Of a stretch of 64,000 bases of DNA, positions 33,975 to 45,253 are shown piece by piece (position 1 is the stretch's first letter; the number at the start of each line of letters is the position of its first letter). The notes under the pieces are model-generated. The model saw only the letters and a list, made by a program, of their open reading frames with translations. It had not been told where the DNA came from and ran no database searches. The stretch comes from Stereum hirsutum FP-91666 SS1 (Eukaryota; Basidiomycota; Agaricomycetes; Russulales; Stereaceae), in assembly GCF_000264905.1 (NCBI RefSeq), contig NW_006763137.1:1632748-1696747 (forward strand). The letters run 5' to 3'. A program made the position numbers and the translations under genes.

Positions 33975-36900
33975 TTAGGGTCTTCGAACGACAGCGATCT
34001 GGAAGTCCCACCCCCCAACGAGATATTTCACCTCCACCAAACGCTTAATCTCCCTCCACCCACTGCTCACCTCCTCCTGCCCGTCAAGCGACGGCATCAC
34101 GTAGATGAAGTCGGCCGGCGAGATCAATGATCTCAACAGAGAGCCCATAAGGAAGGCGATGAGTGCCACAATGATGACTGTCGATAGCGGATATGAAGCT
34201 CTCGTCCACGACCCGTTCCGTCGAGAAAGACTCTCGACTCCGGTCTCCCCGCTGACCCCCATGCCATTCCCATCATCAACGCTGCTCTGCAGAGATCCCT
34301 TCCGTTTGATGATGCTCCAACCTATTCCCAGAGGTGAACCCGTCCGAATCCCGCTCCTATTGCCAGGCCCTCCCGAACTGTCCGATGGTCCTGGCGGCGA
34401 AATCGAGGTGAACCGTGCGAGCGCGATAGAATATGGATACTGCAACGAATACGAGTTGAGGAATCCCAGGAATCCTTTCCCTCCACCGACTGCAGGTGAT
34501 GGCAAAGGTAACTCCTGTGGCTTGACGCTGCTTGGAGGCGTATTCTGATTCGTTCGTACCCGATAAATAGGGGAAACGCATGGATGGCATAACAAACGTG
34601 GTAAACGGCATCATCGGCGATTTGAGACGGGATAGAGCCATGAGTTTCTCGCGTGACAGATGGAAACAGCGGAAGGAAAGGATGTGGGGTAGGATATCAA
34701 ATTCTCACCTGACCCGATGCCTCGGGAAGACTCTCCGACGACGTGCTTCCGTCCTCCAAGAAGCCCTCTTTTGTCGTGTCTCCTGGTGTGTGCACGACGC
34801 TCGAGATGAGGGTGGAAGGGTCGAGGAGATGTTCCGAGATCCCGAGGGGTTTCGAGAGCTCAGTGGGCAGCTGGTCGTCCGGCGATGGGTTTGAATGCCT
34901 GTGAGATGGTCACGGGTTCATAATCAGGATGAAGTGAGAAGAAAACAAGGAGAAGGATAACGGAAGGAGATAGAAGATAGGGGATTTAGAAGTTAATTGG
35001 TGAGCGCAATCAGTACGAGCGCTGAGGCTGGGCGCTTGGGGCTTACGAACAATTCGCCATAGGCGTACCGCGTACCGCTGTTCTCCAATCAAAGGTGAAA
35101 TGAAAACGCACTCACCTCGTAAGAACAGTCATCCTCGACACCCTGTCGTCTTGCAGCTCTTCTCTCCCCAAATTCGTCAACGACTCCTTCTCACCTTCCA
35201 CTTTCACCACATTTCCCTCCACTGTCACCGTGACCCCGTCCTTCCCATCACCTGTTCCTCCTTTGATACTCTTTCTCCCGATCGTCCCAGCGCTCGCACT
35301 CGCCGTGGCGGTGGCATCTTTCTGGGCCAGTGGTCGAACTTCGAGCTCAACAACGGCTCCCTTCTCCTGTAAGTCTACCAACCATCTCGGCTTTGGCGGT
35401 GGTCCTCTCGTCTCCCCCGTCAACGGATCTTGCAACGTCGATATCTGCTGTTGAGCCTGTGCCGTTGGTAACGTCAACCTCAGCAGATGTCTTGGTGGGC
35501 TGTCGGTTGTGAGGCCGGAGGAATGCATAGGCGAAGAAGGGATGGTGTGCAGAGTATATGTCAGTGGTAGGATGTTATCTGTTGAGGTCGTTGAATCTGT
35601 TTTCTCGGTCGTACTGACATCGGTTGACGTGGAGGTAGAGGCTGCAGAGGGTGGACTGGTGGTGGACGAGGTGTCGGAGGAGGTAGCGGGACCAGTCAAT
35701 GGAATCGGCTTTCCACTACTGCTGGCACCGTTGTATTGTATCCTTGACTTTAGCTTCACATCGTACCCTCCCTCGTAAAGCTTGGTATCGACGATTATCT
35801 CAGCGACCACCAGATCCGAATGATGTCGGACCTCTCCCCTCAGTGTGAACGCAGACTTTGAAGGTACATTGGTACCGGTGGAAGAAGTGGCAGAGGAAGA
35901 GGCTGCCTTCAACGCCGACTCGCTTGACCGTGCACGAATTGTTGAGGCCGAGATCGTCCGAGCCCTAGGTGCAGAACCAGGTAATAATGAAGAGCTTGAC
36001 CCAGACGACACGGATAATGAATGTCCTCTTGTTGGACTGAGGCTCATCGTCGGTGCCGACGAAGATGGGGTCATCGTGATCGTCGAGTTGACACTAGCCG
36101 TTGAACTTGACGACAAAGACGAATCGAAGGAAGAGGTGATCGGAAACTCAGCATTAGATGGTCTGGGAGTAGCAGAGGGGTCGCCTATTGTGGGACTCGA
36201 CGCGGGCGAAGCGACCAAGCCCGGTGAGGACGTCGATCCAGAGATAGCGGTACCCGCACTCGCCAAGGGACTGAGCAAGACCACACATCTATACACCTGT
36301 TCGTCAGGACTATACCTCGTCTCCACCAATACCCTCTTCTCGTCTTTCCTTCTCATCGTCCACCCCCCAGTCTCACCAGCTACCATACCGCTGCCGATCG
36401 CCGCCCCTTCAATCTGTAGCCCTCCTCCTTCTGCGCTCTTGTCCACAAAGACGACCCCCATGGTGGGCAGCCTCGTGAACGGTAGCGGCGCGACCTGTTT
36501 CATGTATGTCTCAAGGCCGAGAATGGCCTTGACGAACGTAGCGTTGTTCATGTTGTTCACAGCCGCAGGCACCGACCCTGCATAATCGACCGCGACGATC
36601 CTCGTACACCTCGTTGACGGGATCGCATACTTCTCGGTAGTATACGGGTCGAGTGTTTGGAGCACCCATCCATCCACCAACATTCTACCCACTGGCAATC
36701 CATATGGATTGTACTTCGTCGCGGCGAACCCTTTCGCATTCGCCGAATCGGGTGAGAACGATGCCGAGACAATGAATATCGCCGACCGTGACGGATCGGA
36801 CAATGACATCGAAGACGAAGTCGCCGCAGGAATCTCCGCATCATTCCTCTTTCCCCGCGCTAACACACTCGCCACGTAAAAGCCCCTATCCCGGAAGGGA

Positions 36901-39900
36901 AACCCTCCTTTGCTAACCACAAATGCGGTATGACATTCCGCCCCGAAAGATTCCAAGAGTTGAGCACCGTCGAACCGATCGTCCCATCGTCTACGACAGT
37001 CATAAGAGGTTATGACAGCAGCAATCTCTTCCGCAGAAATACCTTCGATGACTTTCTCACCCTTGTGCACGGGGATGGAGGCTGAAACTTCGGGTTCGAT
37101 CTTGCGGTGGACAGGGAAGCCTTTGTCGCTTACGAGCGTCCAGTCGTCGGACAAAGGGCGGGAATATGTGCGTTGGACGTAGGAAAGTGCTTCGAGTGCG
37201 TGTTGCATTGGTGGTTTGGACGGAGATGGACCAGAATCACCGCTAGATGTGGCGGGCGACATGGCTGCGATCGTCGATGAAGTCGTGCTCGCCGCTTGGT
37301 CCATGGCGAATGTGAAGTACCTCGCCAACGGACTCGGGAACTTGGGCGCCGCAGACGTCCATATCGAATTCCCCACCGCATTAGCCGCCGAATTTCCCGA
37401 CGACTTGCCGTCCACACTCGGTGTTGACGAACCATCAGACCCTTCTGCCGCCCCCGACTCATCGCTACTCCACTCCGCTCTTCTCCTTCGTATGACACCG
37501 AGCACGGGAGGCTGGTCCAGCGGTATTCGTACGGGTTTTATGCGTTTCTGCTTACTGAGTGACTTCAGTTCGTGTTCCGGCAGCTCCTCCACGTCGACGA
37601 TGACCTTCGCTCCATTTACCATCACGACACCTCTCTCCCTCCCAGGCCCCTTCCTCACAATAGCCATCAACCTCTCGTCACCCGCCAACACCGCATCATG
37701 CGTCAACGTCAACCATAGACCCCCTCCGCCAGAGGATAATCGGTGCCGTCGAAAGCAGGATATTGACTGTGGTGGGGGATCGACGACGATATCGAGCGAG
37801 GATGCCCATGTATCGATATCGCAACGGAGCTCACATTCGATGATGGGCATCGAATTCGACGGTGAATCTGGTTCAGGGAGGACCGCACTACCGGCGGTAT
37901 TGACATTATCCGTCCCAGGAATCGTCCTCCGGGTCGTCGAGGCCTCATACTCGATTCTGAAACTCCCTCGCTCGTGATCATACCTCACCTCGTTCGCCCT
38001 CGCTCCTGCCAGCCTCGTTACCGTCGGCGGCCCGCCGCATTTGATCGCAAACTCGCCGATGCCGGCTAAAGCTGTGACCATCTGCTGAGGAATGGAGGCC
38101 TTGTTCGACCATCCTTTCGGATCGGACTGTTCGAGGAGGGTGAGAAGGGTGGTTGTCGGAGAGAGCGCCTCAATGGAGAAACCTTGTAGATCGACTTGAG
38201 TGCGGATGACGTTAGGTTCGAGAGCAGGGATATTAGGGAAGAGGTTTGGTTCATCGGCAGAAAAAGCAAAGACGTGGACAGTAGAAGGGGATTTATAGAC
38301 GGTCTTCAGAAGTACAGAGTCCCTCGCACTGTGAAAGCATAAGAACGAATGTGATGCCGCATGAGTGGCGTGACTTACTTGGCGGGCCACGCCGCTCGAG
38401 TCTTGATGTGCCACAATTGTGTTAGCTCGTTGACGTCTTCGAGAAGGACGGCGTCTTCGTGCTGCTTGTCCCAATACATTCGGGCACCAGGAGATGTGAT
38501 TGCTGCGTACAGGTCCCAAAGGCCAACACCAACGAACGTAGCCTCCGCTCGATAAACGACCAAAGTTGGGTCGATGGAGTCGAGTTGAGTGACAGAAACG
38601 CCCTTCGCTTCCGTTGCTGTTCGAATGGAGTATCAGTTTATCGTCGTACACTGAAATAGGAGTCAACTCACTTCGTTTCCATTTAGCCTCCGGCTCCTGT
38701 AACAGCGAGGAAAAATAAATATAGTTGCGCCTCACACGGCTCAATACAGACTTCTCCATCGCCTGTGTGCGTTCGGTGTTCGTGCGGAGGAGCCGTGGAG
38801 GTAATGGTGTTTTGGAACCACTCGAAACACTACCACCCGTCGCGGCGGACGAAACGGTCTGGAAGCTCATATCTGCAGTACTGGTCGCATCTTGAAGCAT
38901 CTGCTCCGACATGAAGAACGATGATGGATTCCGGTCTTCAAGGTTTTCAATGTTCTGGGGAATCCCATTCAAGCGTAGGCCGCTGGATGGACCCGAACGT
39001 TCGATCGTTATGCGAACCTTCAAGAGAGAATGGTCGTCCGGAAGGGGAGAGTGATTGACACGGAAGAGGGCATCCTCGTACTCTGGGGCAGAAATGGTAG
39101 GTGATAACGCCACGGAACTGTTTCGGAAGGCTCGAGCGGTCCATGGCAGTTTAGCGAGTTTATCAGAAGAAGCTTTAGTAGAGAGTTGAATATCCCAGCC
39201 TTCGTTGACCGGAATGCTGAATTCAACGGTACGAGTTAAACGTCGATGTTCACGGATAGCGTGTAGTTTGTCGAGGCCTTGAGGTGTCTCCGTAGATGCC
39301 GAATGGGTAGCATCGTCGTCCTCGGGGGTGATAGTGTAATCGATAGTGAGTGCCTCTCGATCAATCTCAAACCGTACACGTTCGATAGACACGCCGTTTC
39401 CATAGCCGGTGAGAAGTGGAACGCGAGTACCACGTTTAATGACGATCTTGTAGAGACCTAAGACCATAGATGCGAGCTGTTGTGCAAAGCTGGCCGAGGA
39501 ACCGAAGTTCCACATAGCTCGTAGATCATGTTGCCAAAAGCAGGTTATGCGAAGACGGCCGGTGGTCGATCTCTTCATTTGTGAGTCGTCGGTTGGAGAT
39601 GACGAAGGTGGTGGAGTAGTGGTGGATGTAGAAGATGATGGTGGTACATGTTGAATACACCAGGCAAAGACTAATGTTGTTTGAGTGGTGTTGCGCATGA
39701 AGTGTGAAGACTGGTGACTCACGCCTGACATTAGAACGGACGTATGGTGGTGAGGGCCTAAGGTATGCCGGTTCGTCTGCAGATCGTGGTAGAGAAGTCG
39801 ATACGTCTATGACGGTCGTTGTGTCATTAAATGTGCGAGATATCGTAACAGCATCCCTAGGGCTGCACACGCGGTCAAAATGTGGCGCTCAGGGGATGAG

Positions 39901-40392
39901 GTATTCAACGTACTTTGCTGGCCAGCCCAACGTAAAATTCGTCTTCGATATTCGCGTCGTGGGGTCAAACATCTCAACCAACGACGCTCCTTCCACAGCA
40001 GGATCCCACTCCCTTCTCAGCTCCGGTGTGGCAAGGACGGACTTCCATGCGTCGAGAGCAATGGCCTCTTCTCCGGTAGGTACATCGAGGACTATGCGGT
40101 AAACTGCCTCTTCAGCCTTATTGGCCCTGCGGTGTATGACAACATCTGAGGGTTCTGGTAGGGAGGTCAAGGAGCGACCCTTTCCTTTCGTTCGCGCTGA
40201 GGTAGAGTCGTTGGGGATGGGGACACGTTTCCATTCAGGAGCAGAGGCGGATGTGAGCAGCTTCCTGAAGTTGGACTGGGCTTCGTTCAGTGCATTGTAC
40301 CAAGACTGTCTCAGACTTCCATATATCCTGTCAAGACCTGCGTTGAAAAAAATTCGAGAGAAAACATACCTTGTACCGTCCGACATATGCAT
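33975..40392 (-). CDS. Very large protein with three START-like lipid-binding domains and a C-terminal membrane anchor
   Basis: A protein of roughly 1,900-2,000 residues. I start at MHMSDG (40392), followed by [25 protein letters not shown]-like domain 1 (about 40140-39500) contains [40 protein letters not shown] and the closing helix [14 protein letters not shown]. Domain 2 (about 38640-38040) has [20 protein letters not shown], then [19 protein letters not shown] and [16 protein letters not shown]. Domain 3 (about 37180-36450) has [40 protein letters not shown] and [21 protein letters not shown] Ser/Thr-rich linker and a beta-rich block follow. The last exons, from [18 protein letters not shown], carry the hydrophobic segment [20 protein letters not shown] near 34120-34190. 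START domains carry sterols or other lipids between membranes; a membrane-tethered lipid transfer role is inferred. Several introns, including one in domain 2 that changes frame. Confidence 0.75.
34899..35115 (-). other. Intron whose donor contains an in-frame TGA stop (START gene)
   Basis: The long exon ends MTVLT followed by AG|gtgagtgcg at 35115. Unspliced, the frame stops at the TGA inside the donor (35112-35114). Spliced to the AG before GCATTC at 34898, the frame continues as Arg-His-Ser-Asn-Pro and reaches the membrane anchor. The intron is 217 nt, longer than its neighbours, so an extra small exon inside it cannot be excluded. Confidence 0.55.
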
Positions 40393-40582
40393 GAGTGGGG
40401 GGAGCAAGAAAGCTGCAATTGGCACGTTGACCGTGCTTGGGGACGTGACGCCATTACGGAACCTCGCCACGCGGGCCACACGCGAGACAATTATTGGACT
40501 TGGTTCCGGTCTGAGCGGAAGCTCCGTATCTTGTCTTTCATCTGACTCACATCCATCTTTTGGCGAGAACGAGTCCCTCGAC
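40393..40582. promoter_or_regulatory. Short bidirectional promoter, START gene / pyridoxal kinase
   Basis: The two genes diverge. With the starts chosen here only 190 nt separate them. An upstream in-frame ATG for the START gene at 40584 would share the palindrome CATG (40582-40585) with the pyridoxal kinase ATG, which is why I prefer the internal START-gene ATG. No TATA box is seen. Confidence 0.5.
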
Positions 40583-41954
40583 ATGTCGCCATTCAACGAT
40601 TCCGAGCGTGTTCTCAGTATCCAGTCCCATGTCTCGTTCGGGTACGTTGGGGGGAAGGCTGCTGTGTTTCCTCTACAGCTTCTTGGCTATGATGTCGATG
40701 TAGGCTTTCCTTGAAATCGAGTTAGAAGTAGTACGTCTGATAGTGGCTTGTCCAAGGTCATCAATACTGTCAACTTCTCTAATCACTCTGGTAAGCCCTA
40801 CGTATGTCCTCAGAGTGCTCCCTGACCTTCAATGGACTAGCATGATAGGGTACGGCCGATTTAGCGGAACCAAGGCGAATGCTGCAGACCTAAATGGCCT
40901 CTTCCAGGCCATGGAGCAGAATGGGTTTCTATTTCCTTCTCGACTATTAACAGGTCAGCTACTGGTTAACGCTCGAAATTTGACTTATCTGACTGACTGG
41001 GCGTAGGATATATACCTGGCGCCGAGGCACTCTCTACTGTGGCGGAACTGGCTCAGAAGCTACAGGACAAATATCCCGAACTAATCTATCTCTTGGATCG
41101 TACGCACCTCTCCTACTTCTCTCTTTCCTGTTTTTATACTTTGAAACCTTACACAATTAATTTCAGCTGTCATCGGTGATTCGGGGAAGTTGTACGTTGC
41201 CGCGGACGTTATCCCTGTTTACCGCTCCATGTTGAAGAGGGCCACAATCATCACACCAAATTGGTTTGAGGTGGAGTGAGTCATAACTACTGTAAATACC
41301 CGTAACACGATAACAACAATTCTAATACACGTTAATTATTGCAGAGTATTGACGGATACGAAGATCGAGGACCGTGCCTCCCTCCAGACCGCACTCACCA
41401 CGCTGCACAAAACTTACTCGGTTCCACATGTCGTGATCAGCTCTATACCCCTCAAACCCTGGCTCATCGACATCATTCCATCGGATTCTCGACCCTCTAC
41501 ACCAGATCAGGACTTCCTTCTCTGCATAACCTCTTCCCAAAACACTTCATCCGACGACGTGTTGTCCGAAATCCACATTTGCCGCATACCACTCATACCA
41601 GGCTACTTCTCCGGCGTCGGTGACCTCTTCTCCGCTCTCGTTCTCGCGCACTTCAAATCGCGCACAACATCTACCGAAACATTACCGGAATCCCCACTTG
41701 CTCATGCAACGTCTCTCGCTCTGACAAAGACACATGCGATTCTTCAACTCACGCATGAATATGCCTCCACGCTACCACCTGAAGATCGTACAACAACGGA
41801 CGAGGAATTAGACGCCAAAGAACCGGAGAGAAAGATTCGGAGGATGAAGGGGAGAGAGCTGAGGTTGATACAAGGGCAGGATATCTTGAGAGGGACTCCT
41901 GAAGCCATGGGTGAAGTTCGGAAGATGCATGCCTGGGACGGATTTTGGGCGTGA
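40583..41954 (+). CDS. Pyridoxal kinase
   Basis: Phosphorylates pyridoxal, pyridoxine and pyridoxamine with ATP, the salvage route to pyridoxal phosphate. Start [20 protein letters not shown] at 40583; the conserved N-terminal block is [20 protein letters not shown], then [12 protein letters not shown] 57-nt intron (gtagg...ccaag) leads to [12 protein letters not shown], and splicing into [20 protein letters not shown] follows. Next are [19 protein letters not shown], then [20 protein letters not shown] and ITPNWFEVE, which line the substrate and ATP site. The ribokinase-family ATP motif and catalytic Asp are in [18 protein letters not shown]. The C-terminus [13 protein letters not shown] is typical. 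Six exons; length about 350 residues, slightly longer than the mammalian enzyme because of a charged insert before the end. All motifs are intact. Confidence 0.93.
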
Positions 41955-42618
41955 TAGGTTGTTTCGCTCGCCGTGTCAGAGGCGATGCGGTGGGCGTAAA
42001 AAATCTAGCTTAGAAGTGGCACATAAATACGTAGACTTTAGACGGGAATATACGACGTATTTCAGTTTGCGAATTTCCGGTAGAAATTTCAGTGTTCGTA
42101 TATAGTAAACTAGAGCCGTTCGCTATATATGTTGTCTTGTGCGGTGCCACACAGACACAGATTCGCAAATCGCATTTGCCTCTCTCCTTTTGATCTGCGA
42201 CTCCATATCTCCACCTCAAGTATAGTCTACCTATGCTACTCGGAGTCCTATTGCTGCAACTACAGGGTATGCTTCGGGCCACGACAAGGAGGGGACACAT
42301 ACTGTAAGTACGCCACTGAGCACAGAGTGCACCCGATGAACCGATCAGAAACGCTGGTGACGCGCGTCCTGACCGGCATCACATCGCATCCACTTTCACC
42401 GCCGTCCTTGTCTGGGACAAAACAGCCGCCAACATGCATAGCAGATCCCCTCTTCCCTACTCTCATCTCCTCTGTCAAGTTGCCCCGCCAGGACTCTCGC
42501 TACTCCAGTATCATAGTGCCAGGCTCATAGACTGCTTTCATAGACCAATACCCGATACCCATACCGGCTTCCACCCGTAATACCCGCTGTGACATTCGCT
42601 CCGAATATTCTCACCACA
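41955..42618. other. Intergenic region
   Basis: The 3' flank of pyridoxal kinase and promoter of the lipase gene, both plus strand. It is pyrimidine-rich toward 42400-42520. No gene or repeat is supported. Confidence 0.45.
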
Positions 42619-44515
42619 ATGTCAGCATCAATAACCCCAGAAGTCCACCTACTCGTCCTAGTCCATGGGATGTGGGGCAACCCAAACAATCTCGCCGAGA
42701 TGAAACGGACTATCGACGAACTGAAGTGTGATCCAAGTAAGGAGAGTTCAAGTGGTGTGGAGCTTGTATCCCTTGTGGCAACAAACAACCAGTCGGAGTC
42801 AACGTACGACGGAATTGACTGGGGTGGTGAGAGGGTTGCTGAGGAGGTATGCCCTCTTATACTATAGTTGTCTGTAGGTCATGCTGAGTTGACGGCGGTG
42901 CCACCTAGGTAATCGAGGAAATCGAGAGACTGGAAAAGGATGGGAAGAAGGTCACTCGCTTTTCTATCACTGGGTACAGTCTTGGCGGTCTTCTTTCGCG
43001 GTATGTCATCGGGTAAGTCTATTCTTTAACTTCTTTCCTTCTTCGAAGCCGATTCACATCAATCTCGTGTTACAGCATCATGCACCAACGCAAGATGTTC
43101 GACACCATTACGCCCGTGAACTTCAACACCATCGCCACGCCACACATTGGTCTCATCCGCTTTCCATCTATCTGGTCTCGGACAGCCTCTGTTCTTGGAC
43201 CTAAGCTGCTTTCGAGGACAGGGGAACAATTCTATAGTGTGGATAAGTGGTCCGCGAAGGGACGACCTCTTCTTGAAGTCATGGCCGATCCAGGTACGCT
43301 TTGACGCATTGATACAAGGTGCTACTTTCACCTGAGCACAAAAAACAGAACGGATATTCTTCCAGGCTCTTTCCTTGTTTCCTCATATCCGAATATACGC
43401 CAATGCGTGAGTAACCTCCTTTTCAACGCTTTCAATCTTATTGATTTCTTTGTCGACCTAGTATCAACGACATCACTGTACCCTATCTGACTGCCTGTAT
43501 GGAATCTCACGACCCATTCCTTGACCATAAGACCAGCGGCATTACTGTGTAATTATCCATTTCCATCTCAAAGCAAAACCCCTCGAAATAAATTACTGAT
43601 GCACCACGTCCCACGAAACAGTGAATTCGACGAGAAGTACCACCCAATAATCAAGTCCTGGCATGTCCCAGAAACACCACCGCCTGCACCCGAAGGGCCC
43701 CGCGCCCTCTCGAAAGAATGGTTCCAAGCTGCACACGTGCCTTCACTCCCGCTTCCTCCACGTCTCCAATTTGGCTTCCCCTTGAACCTCGTACGTCTCT
43801 TGATGTTTGGACGAATTATTCAAACCACAAATCTACCAATACGAGTGTTGACGCAATGTATTTGTTACTATAGCTTATGTGGGCGGCCGTCCCTATCCTC
43901 GTCCCCACGTTCCTCACCCTCGTCACCGTCCGCTTCACGCTCTCGTCTCGCTCTTCCCGTCAGCGGATCAAACTGCTGGAGAGCGACCCATCGGCTCGCG
44001 ACAGGCTCGTCCACGTCTTTGCAGAGTTGGAAAGGCAGATGGAAGATGTAGTCGTGGAGATGGTAGACAATTCAGAGGAGACGGAACAGCTGGAACCGTT
44101 GGGACTGGAGAGGCCGGAGGCTTCGTTTACCCTCACGCCCATGAGCAGCACACCTGCTCAGTCCACCCCTACACTGTCGCCACACACAGACGGGGAAACG
44201 CACTCCGAATCCAACACTACCGTAGGCCAAGACCAAGACCCAGAAACCGGCATTGCGACAGCGGACACGAAGTCGCACAAGTGTCACAAAGGGAAGGGTA
44301 AAGGCAAAGTCTCAGCCCAAGCCGACCTTACACCCCTCCAGCATAAAATGCTATCCTGGCTCAATTCGATCCCGCAACTCGAGAAAGAGCGAGCCTATAT
44401 CGATCACATCCGGAATTCGCACGGCACGATCATTGCGAGGGATTTGAAGACCTTCGAGTTCCATAAGATTGGGCTGGGGGTGCTGAGGCACTGGGCAGAT
44501 AAGTTTGTGGTTTGA
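42619..44515 (+). CDS. DUF676-type lipase / serine esterase with a membrane segment
   Basis: An alpha/beta hydrolase of the DUF676 (PGAP1-like) family, related to yeast Lpl1/Rog1-type phospholipases that act at lipid droplets or membranes. Start MSASITPEVHLLVLVHGMWG at 42619: LVHGMWGNP is the oxyanion-side motif. The nucleophile elbow is GYSLGG, in SITGYSLGGLLSRYVIG. Further exons give FNTIATPHIGLIRFPSIWSR, and the acid and base regions are likely INDITVPY (Asp) and NEFDEKYHPII (His). A hydrophobic helix, MWAAVPILVPTFLTLVTVRF, follows in the last part. A polar, acidic Thr/Pro-rich stretch comes next, and the C-terminal block RAYIDHIRNSHGTIIARDLK, then GLGVLRHWADKFVV, is conserved in fungal members. 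About seven introns. The catalytic Ser motif is intact; the lipid substrate is unknown. Confidence 0.88.
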
Positions 44516-45253
44516 GCTGGAGGTGTGGTGGATGTGCGTGGCGTGGACGTACTTATTGGATTTCATATATGGCGGAAGGTCTGTTTTTTTCTGTGATGGG
44601 ACTTTGGCTCGGCTTCGGGTTAGGACTATATTGTGTGCGTTCCAGCTATCCTATTATTAGACCCATATACTTATGGCGACCTTCAGACTTCAGTCTGGTT
44701 AGGTTGTATACACGATACAGATAGAACGACGCATCTCGATGTGTTGCCCTTTTTTCATCTTCTTCCTGGATTGCATTGCGCATGAGGGGGGTTACTCTGA
44801 ACCCAGCAGGGAATGATACAGTGCCACAGTGGCGTCCACGTCGGGATAGGCCGCGCCACTACGCATCCGCAAACCTCGATTGTCCGCCTGTTCGCAGACC
44901 ATCGTCACATTCACCTTTTGTTCGCCAGTTTCTCCATTGATGTGCCCACGTTCACAAGGTCATGTTTAATTACGTCCAATCGTGATTGACTCCAATAGCT
45001 CAAAGACACCTTTGAGCTGTGGTTGCATTGTCTCCACTGGGCATGCATATAAGCCTTGAAGGTCGAATTCTGCAGCTCGTCTGCGCCTTTTCTTTCCTCA
45101 TATACCAGCCCACAGCAGCCAATTCTGCTCTGATACCTACTCATACAGCTCGTTGTACGCCACGGTGCTCGCTAGCTCGTAACTAAAGCTCGAACCGCTC
45201 CTTTCACGCGCCACTCAGCTTCACCCCGTCTGCTCTACCTTTGATTGCATTGG
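44516..45253. other. Intergenic region
   Basis: Between two plus-strand genes. A tataag word lies near 45048, about 200 nt before the next ATG, and may be a weak TATA element. No gene is supported. Confidence 0.4.

Noticed and set aside
35845..36585. Plus-strand frame of 246 codons inside the START gene
   Set aside because: Antisense shadow of the Ser/Thr-rich linker and third START-like domain; acidic low-complexity composition follows from that.
35112..39731. A continuous 1,539-codon minus-strand frame taken as one exon
   Set aside because: Between about 38340 and 38700 this frame gives low-quality sequence while another frame holds the START-like block [13 protein letters not shown] bounded by splice signals. 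At least two introns interrupt it.
40393..40596. N-terminal extension of the START protein to 40596 or to the ATG at 40584
   Set aside because: The first codon at 40596 is TTG, not ATG, and the ATG at 40584 would share a palindrome with the pyridoxal kinase start. The extension has no family similarity.
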